DNA of 64,000 bases. It comes from Sipunculus nudus. Lineage: Eukaryota; Annelida; Sipuncula; Golfingiida; Sipunculidae. The stretch lies in the NCBI GenBank assembly GCA_026874595.1, contig CM049318.1, positions 39,453,956 to 39,517,955 on the forward strand, given 5' to 3'. The number at the start of each line of letters is the position of its first letter. Position 1 is the first letter of the stretch. Under the pieces are notes generated by a model, which made no database searches, had not been told where the DNA came from, and worked only from the letters and a program-made list of their open reading frames with translations. Of the stretch, positions 1 through 10,600 are shown piece by piece. Both the position numbers and the translations under genes were made by a program.

Positions 1-1556
1 TTTATGCACCAGCTGGGGGGGGGGGTGCAGGGCAGAGGGGAAGCCTGCTAGTAGTAGCCAAGCTGGGCCAAGGCAAGCTGCCTGGGGTGGGTTACATAAT
101 GCAAGTGAAGGCTGTACTACTAGGTGGGCTAGATGTAGACAACACTTGACATGGTGTATGAAAACATGAATAAAAGCTATTCTTTCCAATCAATTTCTTT
201 GAAATTTCAGATTTTAAAAAGATTAAATCCTTATGTATATATGCTGTGAAAATTAAATCAACAGTGCCAAAGTTGGACAAAATTAAAGGTATTGATTTTT
301 TATTTATGCTACTAACTTGAAAAATTTGCAAAATTCAGATCTAATTTTGGGTAAACAATTGAATCTTGATTAAATAAAGTTATATTCCTGAAAAAAAGTC
401 TCTAGGTTCAGCAATTCTCATGTCAGGTGAGTAAATATATTTCCTGATTTTTAAAAAAATTGCATTATGTTTTGGCCCATAACTTCAAAATAATACCCAA
501 TACTGACCTAATTTTTGGTATGTTCATAGAAAATGTATGAGAGAATGTGAATACTAAATACGATCAAAAACAGATCAGTGGTTTTGATATTAGGCAGCCT
601 TGAAGTGTAACAATGGCTTTTTTTATGGAAAACAAGAGTTTTTTTCCTTAATATCTCGAAGGAACGAAGTCCTAATGACCCAATTTTCTGTATGGTAGGA
701 GATTTTGGGGACATCTAAAATTATGCCAACAGCCTGGGGAGCATAGAGATGTGCACTGAATGACCTACAGTCATCAAAGTGGACTGCTTGACAATGTAAG
801 GGAATACAACAAGAGCCTCCAAAAAAAATTCAATAACTAGCCTAATTTTGCAGCTTTTATTTCAAATTTCAGATTTAACAGGTTAAATCATTATGTATTA
901 ATGCTGTGAAAATTAAATCCACAGAACTTGCAGGAAAAAAAACGTGCCATGGCCAAAGTTGGGCAAAATTTAAGGTACCAATTTTATATTTCTGCCAATA
1001 TTTAAAAAAAAAACAGATTTTCATCTTATTTTTGGTATACAATTGAATTTGATTAATTAAAGTTGTATTACTGGATAAAAGTCCCTACCTTTAACACTTT
1101 AGGTCTGAAGTGACCAAATATCTTCCTGATTTTTTTACAAAGTCCATTATGTTTGGCCCATAACTTTTTTAAATTATATAATACTGACTTAATATCTGGC
1201 ATGTACATAGGAACTATATAGAGGAATATTTATGGTAAATATGAAGAAAACCAGATGAGTGGTTTTGATATTAGGCAGTCCTGAAGTGTGAAAATAGATT
1301 TCTAATAAAAAATTGAGGTTTTTCCTTAATATCTCGAAGGAACGAAGTCCTATTTACCCAATTTTCGGCATGGTAGGAGATTTTGGGAACATCTAACTGT
1401 ATGCCGAATTTCAGATTCGTAGGTCCAACGGTGTCGAAACGTGCCAGTCTTACGGACGGACATCCGGACAGACGGACGGACGGACGGACAGACGGACGGA
1501 CGGACGGACGACGGACCACGACTATAGCTCAGATGACTTATAGTCAGCTGAGCTAA
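1..1556 (-). mobile_element. Helentron/pearl-like element, left-truncated
   Basis: Two diverged tandem cores of about 700 bp (roughly 40-722 and 723-1400) share blocks such as the motif around GGTTTTGATATTAGGCAG (576-593 and 1261-1278) and the block around CTTAATATCTCGAAGGAACG (about 648 and 1326). They are followed by a degenerate (GGAC)n tract at about 1455-1512 and an imperfect terminal hairpin at 1525-1556, whose arms read TAGCTCAGATGACT and AGTCAGCTGAGCTA. The same order recurs at 7.7-9.2 kb, and the hairpin matches the ends at 22.08, 34.28 and 44.97 kb. The opposite terminus is not visible, so the copy probably runs past the window start. The helentron assignment is an inference from structure. 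ORFs here read through the GGAC tract and are not genes. Confidence 0.6.
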
Positions 1557-1870
1557 AAATAAGGTACCCAAAATACATGCATGCAGACCTAAACATTTTT
1601 ATTTCAGTAATTTTTCAGCCATGGTATCGAATCCGCCGTTCAGGTAGAATGATTCAGTTTTTTTAGGCTTTGACATCTTCCTTAAGGGTATGAATAATTA
1701 TTTATTGAATTTTATATTGATATTTTCTTCACCCTGCCTTATCTTAGGGGAAATGCAAACTTAATTGATTTTAAATGAATTATATTGTATTACCGTTCAC
1801 TTAAACACAGTTTAAATGATCTTTGTTTTTATAATTGCAATAAGAAGCACTCATAACGTATACTGTCCCT

Positions 1871-2530
1871 CTAACGCTGCTTTGCTTTATGTCCATTCGG
1901 CATCGAATAGTTCGTACAGAAATGAAATTTTATCTCGAGAACTCGAGATAATTTTCTCGAGATCTCGACTTTACATCTTGAGTTTACGACATTCATCTCA
2001 AGATCTCGAAATAAATAATTTTTTTTCTGCAGCAGAATATTTTTTTTTGGTAAAACATTTATGTCAAGATCTCGAGATAATATCTCGATATCTCGATTTA
2101 ACATCTCGATATCTCGATTTAACATCTCCAGATCTGGAGATAATTTTTTTTTTTTGCAACAAAAATTTTGTGTGTGATATTTTATGTCGAGATCTCGATG
2201 TTATGTCGAGATGTTAAGTAGAGATCTCGAGATATTATTTCAAGACCTCGAGATAATTTTTTTTCTGTGTCCTAAATCAGCCACCGTAGAATACTGCCTC
2301 TTTAACGTTACTTTTCTTCATGTTAATTCAGCAAAGAATGGTTCGTACAAAAATGAAATGTTACCTCGAAATCTCGACTTAACATCTCAAGATTTCGAGA
2401 TAAATATTTTTTTTTCTGCAGTAAAAATTTGTTTAGGTGAATTTTTATGTCGCGATCTCGAGATGTTATGTCGAGAGTTCGCGATGTTATTATGAGTTCT
2501 CGAGCTATTATCTCGAGATCTAGAGATAAA
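1871..2530. repeat. Palindrome-rich duplicated repeat (TCTCGAGAT motif)
   Basis: Two copies of a roughly 430 bp unit, near 1871-2290 and 2300-2530, start with a similar lead-in (TAACGYTRCTTT, then GTTCGTACA and AAATGAAAT). Both are studded with variants of the self-complementary motif TCTCGAGA, alone or as ATCTCGAGATCTCGA. More than fifteen matches or near matches lie within 600 bp, separated by poly-T-rich spacers. ORFs on both strands here consist of repeated DLEI/SRDL-type residues produced by the motif, so they are not treated as genes. Its class is unknown. Confidence 0.7.
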
Positions 2531-2540
2531 TATTTTTTAC

Positions 2541-4120
2541 TATGCCCTTAATCAGCCACCGTAGAAGTGGAAACCTACGGAGATGTCCTCTAAAAAGTTT
2601 ATTTCACGTAGACAAAAAAATATCTGAATATTATTCTCTGAATAGAAAGGGGATAATAATATTTATTACTCCCCCTCCCCCCCCCCCGGTTAAAACGTGG
2701 GGGTTGTATAAACCCATTCCCCCTATACTTACGCCCTGTTTTCACTTAAGTCCCAGCATTCAAGGAAAACTAAGAAAATACATTCTACGGAATGCAAGCC
2801 TCCGCCAAAAGGGCCGTCATTAATTTTGGATACTCCCCAACACGTGTTTGCATTCCCCTATCGGTCCATAATCCCAGGTTCATTCGTGCGGAAATTCCCC
2901 CAGCAGAAAGGGGAAAGGGGGCCTGGGGGTCCGGACCACTCTTTTTGCGGCCGCCGCGACCTTTTGAAGGGGAATCAGACTAATTTATTATGGTCTGGAC
3001 CCCTCTTTCCGAACTTTGGGACTTTTTGTTAGGCTTTGTCATTAGTCCTCTAGGATTGGATCCTTCCTTTGCCTAAATCCGGAATCCGCCCTTCCCCAAC
3101 CTGTGTTTGAAATCACCAATTCGGTCCATATTCCCTGGTGAATTCGTGAATAAGCGATTTTTTTATGAGTGAAAGATTATTACAACTCTAAATATCCTAA
3201 AAACTAATGCCACTCCCAATCTAGCATGCTCGATTGCTTAGTAGACCTTCCTGGCACTATTATTTATGATATATTATTTATAAACATCTCTCGACGAGAA
3301 ATCCATCATTTTCATAATTAGAGCATAACCATTTTAATTGTACAGAAGCGTGCCGTGTGTGTTGCACAGTACGTGGGATACAGTCCCCTTCCCCAACCAA
3401 CATAAAATGGAAAATAAACTATCATGATCATGCAAAGACGAATCGTGTGAGTGGCCCCTACGTGATTTGAATGAACAACATTTTCTAGAAAATTCATTCA
3501 AATATTCCAGATGCCTGACAGCTTCTAGTTATGAAGGAAATTCAGCTTATAATATAAACAGATCGGTCAAGCTTCATTATTGTCTTCCTTCATTTGGTCG
3601 GTCCCCAGATATAATTTCTGAATTTTTCATGAGATTTCTGAAACAATCATATGTTAAAAATCTATTTGAAGATTAAAAACATTTTTCCACTATTGGATAT
3701 TTTTGTTTTTATTATTATCCTGCAAAAATGAAATTTCAGGCTCATCATGGATCTGCATACAGCGTATTTAAAATTTTCCTGGGTTTTAAATGCCAGTTCC
3801 TCAAGAAGAATTTGAATATTAATTACGATGCCTATGGCAATTAATAAAACCCTCTTCTCTTAACTGTTGCTAGACCATTGATTTAAATGTCTACACTTTA
3901 CCAAGTTTTTGGTGAATTAGTTCGAGGGTGTCTATCCGGATTGAAATTCGCACTGAAAATTCGAACTGAAACTTTAAAAAAGCTGTTGTATTTACTGTGA
4001 AACACATTAAATTATTTGCTATATTTGCAAAAGAAACCATTAAAATAAATCACGTTTTCTTGGCGTGGAAATATATATGATGAATAATGTAATGTCCTGC
4101 AGCTCCATAATTCCAATCCG
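2541..4120. other. Non-coding stretch with a local duplication
   Basis: No supported gene. A weak tandem duplication is visible: a block near 2826-2905 (CCCCAACACGTGTTTG, then CGGTCCATAATCCC) recurs near 3094-3150 (CCCCAACCTGTGTTTG, then CGGTCCATATTCCC). Short C- and G-runs lie at 2670-2700 and 2900-2940. The remainder is AT-rich with no periodic structure that I can see. Confidence 0.45.
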
Positions 4121-4130
4121 GATTCGTATC

Positions 4131-4560
4131 TCAGTTGCCCGTATTATTATTATCATTTCCATTTTCCTCATCGTCAACGACTTGATAATCGACTGGGATT
4201 TTGGGATGCTCTGGCCATTCAGGTGGCGGCTCTAATACTATTTTGTGGTCCATAATTCCAGAATGCTACCTCCTGTCTGAAAACCATACCGGCTCGCACT
4301 ATGCTCTTCTGCGCCCTCCAGGTACACTACCTTGTCCTTGAAATCAGATATTACCTTTACACTCTCATGTGCTGTACGTATCCCATAATGCTCTTCATGC
4401 GATCTTCCAATCCGATGTTTATCCTGTTCAAGATATCTTCCATGTTTATCGCGATCATCTCTATCATTAAATCCTGTTGTTTTGGTCTTATTTTTGCGAG
4501 GCCATGTAAGTGGTTTACCAAGTGTGTCCAGTTTTTTCTGAAGCGTCCATGTTGGGTAGT
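4131..4560 (-). pseudogene. Possible degenerate coding fragment, unrecognised
   Basis: On the minus strand, about 100 codons (roughly 4560 to 4250) stay open with a hydrophilic, Lys/Arg/Asp/His-rich composition. An overlapping frame then opens with ATG at 4253 and gives 40 residues (MDHKIVLEPPPEWPEHPKIP at the start, acidic and Asn-rich at the end) before TGA at 4131-4133. Composition looks protein-like rather than random, and the two frames abut as if separated by a frameshift. I do not recognise a family. It could be the first ORF of a dead retroelement or an exon of an unknown gene. The longer plus-strand ORF covering 4301-4888 is hydrophobic and cysteine-rich and looks like its antisense shadow. 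Confidence 0.2.
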
Positions 4561-4968
4561 CTGTTTTTTCCGCTACACTTTGTGTGAACTTGTATATCCT
4601 CTTTTAGATCATGTTTTTTCCAGATCTTTTCTCTTAGATGTATCTTCACTGGTATTAGACTTTTCTCTTGTTAAAATATTATTCCCCTCTTTTGTCGGCT
4701 CCATATTTTCTGCTGTTTTGTTCACTGGCGTCCCAAATTTTTTTTCTTTGCCGATGCCGATCATTCAAATAGATGATAATGTTAATTGGCCCCACACTTA
4801 CCCAATCGTAATCCACGAGAACCTTGTTTGTGGTCAATCAGCGCCCTCTCGTGGAAGGGTAGGATCTCCGGCGTATCTGAAAGTATGATGATTTGCTAAA
4901 TTAACCTATGGACGAAAATATGTGACATAGTTCCAATCTAGTTTTTACAATTTTCTCTATGGGACAAT

Positions 4969-4974
4969 ATATAT

Positions 4975-5006
<32 letters not shown>

Positions 5007-5056
5007 TATATATATTATAAACAATGTAATTATATATTATGTAACATATAATATAT
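4969..5056. repeat. AT-rich microsatellite
   Basis: Imperfect (TA)n with TATATTATATA variants. A second short (TA)n lies at about 5231-5252. Confidence 0.8.
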
Positions 5057-5319
5057 TTACATGATGAAGCTAATTAGACTCGCCTTGACATGTTATTTAA
5101 CTATATTGCAACACCTAGGACAGGCATTGCCTTCTGCCGGTAATAACAGAACCCACGGGAAGTTTCAAAAATCACCCTGTACCATTGGCGGCGAAACGAA
5201 ATATTCTTTAGTGGGTGCCCTAGTAGACATGTATATATATATATATATATATAGGCCCACGGTGTGGAAAATTAAAAAAAAATTATGTATACTATTGCAT
5301 ACTCGCTAATTTTAGCCTC

Positions 5320-5556
5320 CCGTAACTCGGACAAAAACGCTGAACCAAAACCATTTGCGCAAACTTTAATTAACTGTGAGATTTAAGAATCTGGCCCAGT
5401 GGTTTTTGAGAAGCCACTGTAGCCACTGCGCTAAAATGGGCTGCTATGGCATATGACTAAATTCAGCATCCCACAACTCAGCCAAACGTCACCTGTTACG
5501 GAACCTAATATGAAGAAACAAGGGACCCATGGGTCACGGCGCTCAGCTGTTATATA
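5320..5556 (-). mobile_element. Helentron/pearl-like 3' end fragment
   Basis: Positions 5518-5550 read, on the minus strand, AGCTGAGCGCCGTGACCCATGGGTCCCTTGTTT-like in two parts (GCTGAGCGCCGTGACC, then CATGGGTCCCTTGTTT). This matches the 3' terminal hairpin (TGACCCATGGGTCA followed by CTTGTTT) of the complete elements ending at 23588 and 37668. The flanking 5320-5420 block (TAACTCGGACAAAAACGCTG and following) resembles the cores at 9982-10600. It is a remnant, and the pogo-like element at 5562 abuts it. Confidence 0.5.
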
Positions 5557-5559
5557 TGA

Positions 5560-6674
5560 TACAGTCAACCCCCCTTTGTGTCATATCGGTTAATAGAAAA
5601 TCCCGTTTATTGTCACATAAATCTGAAAACCCAAACCATTTCCTATATAAACAATGGTAAATCTGACCGTTTAATATCATGGAATATTGTCATAATCCCG
5701 TTTATTGTCATGCTTGGAACCATTGACAGTGATACCAGTTCGCAGTTAATATCACATCAAAAGCCGACACGGCGATCAACGAGGCATAGAGCCTGTAATC
5801 GGTCAGGCGTTTCAAACGATCGCATCTCCCTGTGTGCGGCAGGCAAGTGCAGTGATGCATGCGAGTCACTCTCCGTCACAAAGCTAATTAACATCTTAAG
5901 ATACCACGGTAATCCAGATCATTGCGTTTCTTCGAAGATTAACAAGGGCGATGTTTACGATCACATATTATACATAATTAACTCCTGGCTTTTGAAAGGG
6001 CGCGGTTTACACCTCAGTGACATTTCGCCGAGATGATATTAAACAAAAGCTCTTTACGTTGCTTTCGACTGGAAATCATCTTTAAGGGTTGACGAAAAGC
6101 TGGAGGTATTGTGAGCACTGGAGGAGATACCCGGTCAAAAACCTCAATCGCGGCGAAACTTCAGAAAGTTGACAATGGCATGACGATGTCCGCTCCCTGA
6201 ACAGTCCTATCATAAAGACGATCATGGAAGTTTGAGTCATCGATAAGATATCCGGAAAATAAGGCGCAATAGTCGGGGAAAGAATTATTTAGTAATATAG
6301 TTTGTTATAAATAACGTTATAACTATGCTTCATATTTCCAGACATTTTACCTCATGACCCAGACGCTACGTGTCTTTCTGTTAAATTGGCAAGTCGGCTT
6401 TTTGTCAGTTATTGCGGCATGCGGCACAAAACTTACTGTAAATAAATTGACAGGTGTGCATAAACGTAATTTGATATGCCGTTGTGCAATAAAAATAACC
6501 ATAACCGTTTCTGTTTCCTGTTTATTGACGATTTATTTAATATCATTTGAGACATAAGGCTTCTTCTATAACTCAAAAGGACATTGATGATGAAACCCGG
6601 ATAATATCACATCCCGGTTATTATCATAATTTATGCATGCACCACTGATATGAAAATAAGCGGGCTTGACTGTA
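5560..6674. mobile_element. Pogo/Tc1-type DNA element with TA duplication
   Basis: The left end reads TA then CAGTCAACCCCCCTT (5562). The right end is AAGCGGGCTTGACTG (ending 6672) followed by TA. The ends are inverted repeats with two mismatches in the first 15 bases, and a TA dinucleotide flanks both sides, as expected for Tc1/mariner/pogo insertion. Subterminal blocks (AATCCCGTTTATTGTCA at 5597 and 5695; CACATCCCGGTTATTATCAT at 6607) may be further inverted repeats. The 1.1 kb interior holds one moderately long ORF and no recognisable transposase, so it is probably non-autonomous. Confidence 0.65.
5710..6036 (+). CDS. Hypothetical small ORF inside pogo-type element
   Basis: From the first ATG this frame encodes 108 residues, and it remains open upstream to 5578 without an earlier ATG. 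The product is unrecognised: a Ser/Arg-rich first half (KPTRRSTRHR near residue 17) and a C-terminal stretch beginning SLSVTKLINILRYHG. That stretch has the spacing of small helix-loop-helix DNA-binding folds such as SAP, which is only a visual impression. It sits entirely between the terminal inverted repeats, so it belongs to the mobile element or was captured by it. It may be a remnant of the autonomous element's protein or a chance ORF. Confidence 0.3.
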   Translation: MLGTIDSDTSSQLISHQKPTRRSTRHRACNRSGVSNDRISLCAAGKCSDACESLSVTKLINILRYHGNPDHCVSSKINKGDVYDHILYIINSWLLKGRGLHLSDISPR

Positions 6675-7690
6675 AAAAAATATGATTTGGAAATGAGGCA
6701 CATGCTGGTTTTGTGTGGTAATAAATAAAAGCTTTATTATGAGTTGTTGGTGTTTATCTTATATATGATGTTGATAGTATCTTTGGAGACAGCTAGGGAA
6801 GAGGATTGATTTCATTTATTTTATTGACAAATGGAGTGCTATTGTCACACAGATTCTGACTTGGGCATATAACTTATAATATAATATAAGAGTAACTATT
6901 TATTAAAATTTAATAACAAATGTTGTGCCAAATATAATTTTTATTAAAAAAAAAAGAAAATCATTATTTTTTAAAAATAAAATATAACTGATATGATTAT
7001 TAAAATAATATTATAGAATATATTCATGAATGCATTCATGAATACATTTTGAAAGTATTTGCACTGGTATTCAAATACTTTCATTTTTACCTGAATTTCC
7101 ATTCTTATGCGAGAAATTTTATAAGGATTCATATTCGCATTCAAATACATTTACAAAGTATTTGCACCATGTCTGGTATTTATTCAGTTTTAGCCAATCA
7201 ATGATGTTGAGAATCCAGAATATACAAAATTCACAAATTTAAATAATGATCATAAGTACCTGGTTTTATGACTTTTATTTATATAAAAAAAATAAATGTA
7301 ATATATTCACTTTGAACTACTTTCATATCAATCTACACACTAGACACAGTAGGAATCTAGATTAATATTATCAACTGCATCTTTGTCTATCATTAATTTC
7401 CTTCATATGATCCCTAATGATTGGTAATGAATAATATGATTTATTTTTGTTATCATCAAAAACTGAACTGAAAAATACCATAGGTGACTGCATGGTGTTA
7501 TTTGGAATACTTGACATTCTATCCATCCATACAAGATTCTTACATCGTCAGTAACTGCAAGTTAATTTCCTGTTACTCCTCAACTAACAAATTCCTTTTC
7601 TATTAATTTTTCTTTAATTTGTTATTAAAAACCAATAAAAATTTATTAATATATAGTTTCTTGTTATGTTGTTGGTCAAAATAACTACTA
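6675..7690. other. AT-rich spacer
   Basis: No gene seen. The stretch is very AT-rich, with a short degenerate direct/inverted cluster at 7018-7170 built on ATTCATGAATGCATTCATG and AAATACTTT-like words. Confidence 0.4.
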
Positions 7691-7699
7691 GATAAGTTG

Positions 7700-9245
7700 G
7701 GTTGGACACCTGGATTAACTATGGCTGGCCATAAGCTGCCTGGATGCCCCAGTGTATGCCTCCCTCAAGCGTGCATAATTTGCTGAAAGGTCAATAAGGT
7801 CAACATACAGGTGACTGAAGAGGGGCTTGGGACAGCCTGGTTTTGACATGGTCTCATAAAAACATTAATAAAAGCTACAATTTTTGGCCATTTTCTTTCA
7901 GCTTTCTAAACTAAAAAGCTGAAATCCTTTTGTATGCATGATATGAAAATTATATCAACAGTGCTCACAGGAAACAAATGTGCCATGGTCAAATTGGGGC
8001 AAAATTTAAGGTACTAATTTTATATTTATACTAATAACTTATAAAATTTGAAAAATTCAGAACTTATTTTGGGTATTCAATTGAATCTTGATTAAATAAT
8101 GTTACATCCCTGACAAAAAATATCTAGCTTCAGCAATCCTCTTGTTAAGGGAGTAAATATATTTCCTGATTTTTTACAAAGTGCATTATGTTTGGGCCCA
8201 TAACTTAAAACAATTACGCAATACTGACTTCAATCCTAGCGTGTGCATAGCGAATGTATAGAAAAATATGTATATTATATATGATCAAAGTCAGATCAGT
8301 GGTTTTGATATTAGGCAGTCTTAAATTGTAACAATGGGTTTTTAATGGAAAAATGAAGTTTTTGATTTATATCTAAAAGGAATTAAGTCCTAGTGACCAA
8401 ATTCATGGCATGGTAGGGTATTTTGGAGACATCTAACTGTATGCCAAATTTTAGGAACTGAGAGCTGAAGCTGGGGAGCTGAGCTCTAGCAAACTGCATA
8501 ACACTAGCTTGATGTAAATAATATGTGACATGGTGCTTGAAAACTTGAATAAAATCTACAGTTTTTGATCAACTGATTTCAAATTTTTGGTGTTAACAGA
8601 TAAAATGCTAACAAAAACATGCTGTGAAAAATAAATCCACAGCAGTTACAGGAAAAAAATGTGCCATGTTCAAAGTTGGGCAAAATTTAAGGTACCAATT
8701 TTTTATTTTTCCTAATATTTAAAAAAAAAATAAAGATATTGATCTAATTTTGGGTATACAATTTAATTTTAATTAATTCAAGTTATATTACTGGAAAAAA
8801 AGTCCTTAGCTTTAACATGTTTTGTGTTAAGTGATAAAATATATTTCCTGATTTTTTACAAAATGCATTATGTTTGGGCACATTACTTTTTTAAATTATA
8901 TAATACAGACCTAAATTCTGGCATGTACATAGGAACTATATAGAGGAATATTTATGGTAAATATGAGGAAAAACAGAGGAGTGGTTTTGATATTAGGCAG
9001 TCCTGAAGTGTGAAAATATGTTTTTAATAAAAAATTGAGGTTTTTACTAAATTTCTCAAAGGATCGAAGTCGCAAAGACCCAGTTTTCGGCTTGGTAGGA
9101 GATCTTGGGAACATCTAACATTAAGCTGAATTTTGGATTCCTATGTCTTACGGTTTCAAAACGTGCCAGTTTAACGGACGGACGGACAGCCGACGGACAA
9201 AGGACCACGACTATAGCTCAGATGACTTATAGTCAGCTGAGCTAA
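7700..9245 (-). mobile_element. Helentron/pearl-like element, two cores
   Basis: This is a second copy of the 1-1556 element. Two roughly 750 bp cores (about 7700-8455 and 8456-9120) align block by block with it (GGTTTTGATATTAGGCAGTC, the TGTGCCATG/CAAAGTTGGGCAAAATT block, CATGGTAGG). A short GACGGACGGAC tract (9174-9200) and the terminal hairpin at 9211-9245 (TATAGCTCAGATGACTTATAGTCAGCTGAGC in overlapping arms) follow. The element lies on the minus strand if the hairpin is taken as the 5' end, as in the complete copies. No protein-coding content is seen. Confidence 0.6.
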
Positions 9246-9304
9246 AAATTACGTAGTCGTGACGAGCATATATTTTGTTATGGAAATAAATAAAAATCAG
9301 ATTA

Positions 9305-9968
9305 TAGGCAGCGTGAAATGTCTAGGGGAATGATGAAAAAGTCAGTGTTTTTTTGTAAACAAATAATTATAATTTATTTTTAAAACAACCCTAACATTAC
9401 CATACACTAAATCTTTACAATTATACAGTATAACAACAGTACAACAGCAAATCAATACAATTACACAGTATAATAAATAAAGTGAACAGTACCTGGATAC
9501 CACCACTGTCACAGTGACAACAAGTCCTTTAAAACCGATAATCCACGAAAACAGTTCAAATAGTCTAAAGTAAAGCTCTTGGAATAATCCCGAAAGCAAA
9601 CTGGAGACAGGCCGCACTTAATCTGCATAGAGCACGTGGAATCCCTGAAACTACTGTAATTATCGGATAGGTTCAAAACTGACTCACACTCTTCCGTGTA
9701 TGCTGGAATATTTTTCTCTCCTCTCACCTCTAAAACCGACCCTTATTTATAACTTTTCATCCGAAAATTCTAGAAACTTCTATTTCACGAACAATCGAAA
9801 GAACCCAACAATACATTATACACACGCCAAGAAAGTTCCATATTAGCATGAACGCTGGGTTTCTACATGTCAGACCCCACACGTGGGTCTCCCATGGCAA
9901 CGGACAATGCTAGCGCTACACAGACACATGTAAGACTACTGCACACAATAAAAGAGACATCTGTAACA
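9305..9968 (-). mobile_element. LTR-like promoter-bearing repeat, copy 1
   Basis: This 664 bp block is repeated, diverged, at 34232-34280 plus 37669-38315, where a pearl-like element interrupts it. Read on the minus strand it begins TGTTACAG, then has a promoter-like block (heat-shock elements and TATAAATA) and an A/T-rich run with a possible polyadenylation region toward the far end. It stops at CACGCTGCCTA, where similarity between the copies ends. The size, TG start and internal promoter suggest a solo LTR. The lack of a clean CA end or target-site duplication leaves this unproven. No gag-pol sequence flanks it. Confidence 0.45.
9744..9791 (-). promoter_or_regulatory. TATA box plus heat-shock element array
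   Basis: The plus strand at 9763-9780 reads GAAAATTCTAGAAACTTC, which is GAA, TTC, GAA and TTC, each separated by two bases: four perfect alternating heat-shock-factor pentamers. A further TTC-AC-GAA lies at 9784-9791. Twelve bases away, on the minus-strand downstream side, is TATAAATA (complement of 9744-9751). The arrangement is that of a heat-inducible promoter firing on the minus strand. Copy 2 keeps a stronger TATA (TATATAAAGGGG) and a two-unit GAATGTTC site. Confidence 0.6.
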
Positions 9969-9981
9969 CAATAAACACAGA

Positions 9982-10600
9982 CCATTTGAACAAACTTCAG
10001 AAAGCACTACCCTAGGATCATTTCTGTGCGATATTTAACAATTTGGCCATATGGTTTCAGAGAAGAATTTCTTTGTAGCCCTCAGTATTATTATACAGGC
10101 ACTGATGACCCTCATACAAAAAAGGCCGATGCAGGTGGCGCCACCAATACCTAAATTTCAGATATATGTGACCAACATTGGCATAAAATTTGGTGGTGAT
10201 AGCTCCAACCGTTTCTGAAACTGAAATTTTAGTATGCTTTTTTGACAGATGACTGGGTTCAACTTCCTGTAACTCGGCCAAAATCACCGAACTGGAACCA
10301 TTCGAACAAACTTTAGACAGATGGTATAAAAGGTTATTTCTGTGAAATATTGAAAAATTTTGCAGGACCGTTTCAGAGGAGAAGATTTTTTTTAGCTTTT
10401 TCTCTATAAAATCTAAATCTAAGAAAATGCAGTTAGCAAAAAAATCAGCAAAATCCGATAGTTTTTCAGATGGCTATTCTTTGGCATAAAATTTTGTGAT
10501 GCTAGCGCCTGTCGTTTTTAGTTAGTATGGGTTAACGTACAGACGACGGACGCCGGACAAAGCCACACCATCGCATTAGCTCACAGGTTCGCTGAAAAGG
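9982..10600. mobile_element. Pearl-like element of a second family
   Basis: Two related cores each contain TTGAACAAACTT or TTCGAACAAACTTTAGACAG followed by TTTCTGTGNNATATT and GGTTTCAGAGAAGAA-like blocks (about 9982-10240 and 10255-10400). They are followed by ACAGACGACGGACGCCGGAC (10531-10550). The block around GTAACTCGGCCAAAATCACC (10268) is shared with 5325. A tandem core plus an ACGG-type tract is the structure of the other pearl-like copies, but the termini are not clear here. Confidence 0.4.

Noticed and set aside
1271-1571. ORFs with SVRPSVRPS repeats
   Set aside because: Readthrough of the GGAC tetranucleotide tract of a mobile element.
4301-4888. 195-codon plus-strand ORF, hydrophobic and Cys-rich
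   Set aside because: No family resemblance. Its composition fits the antisense of a Lys/Glu-rich minus-strand frame.
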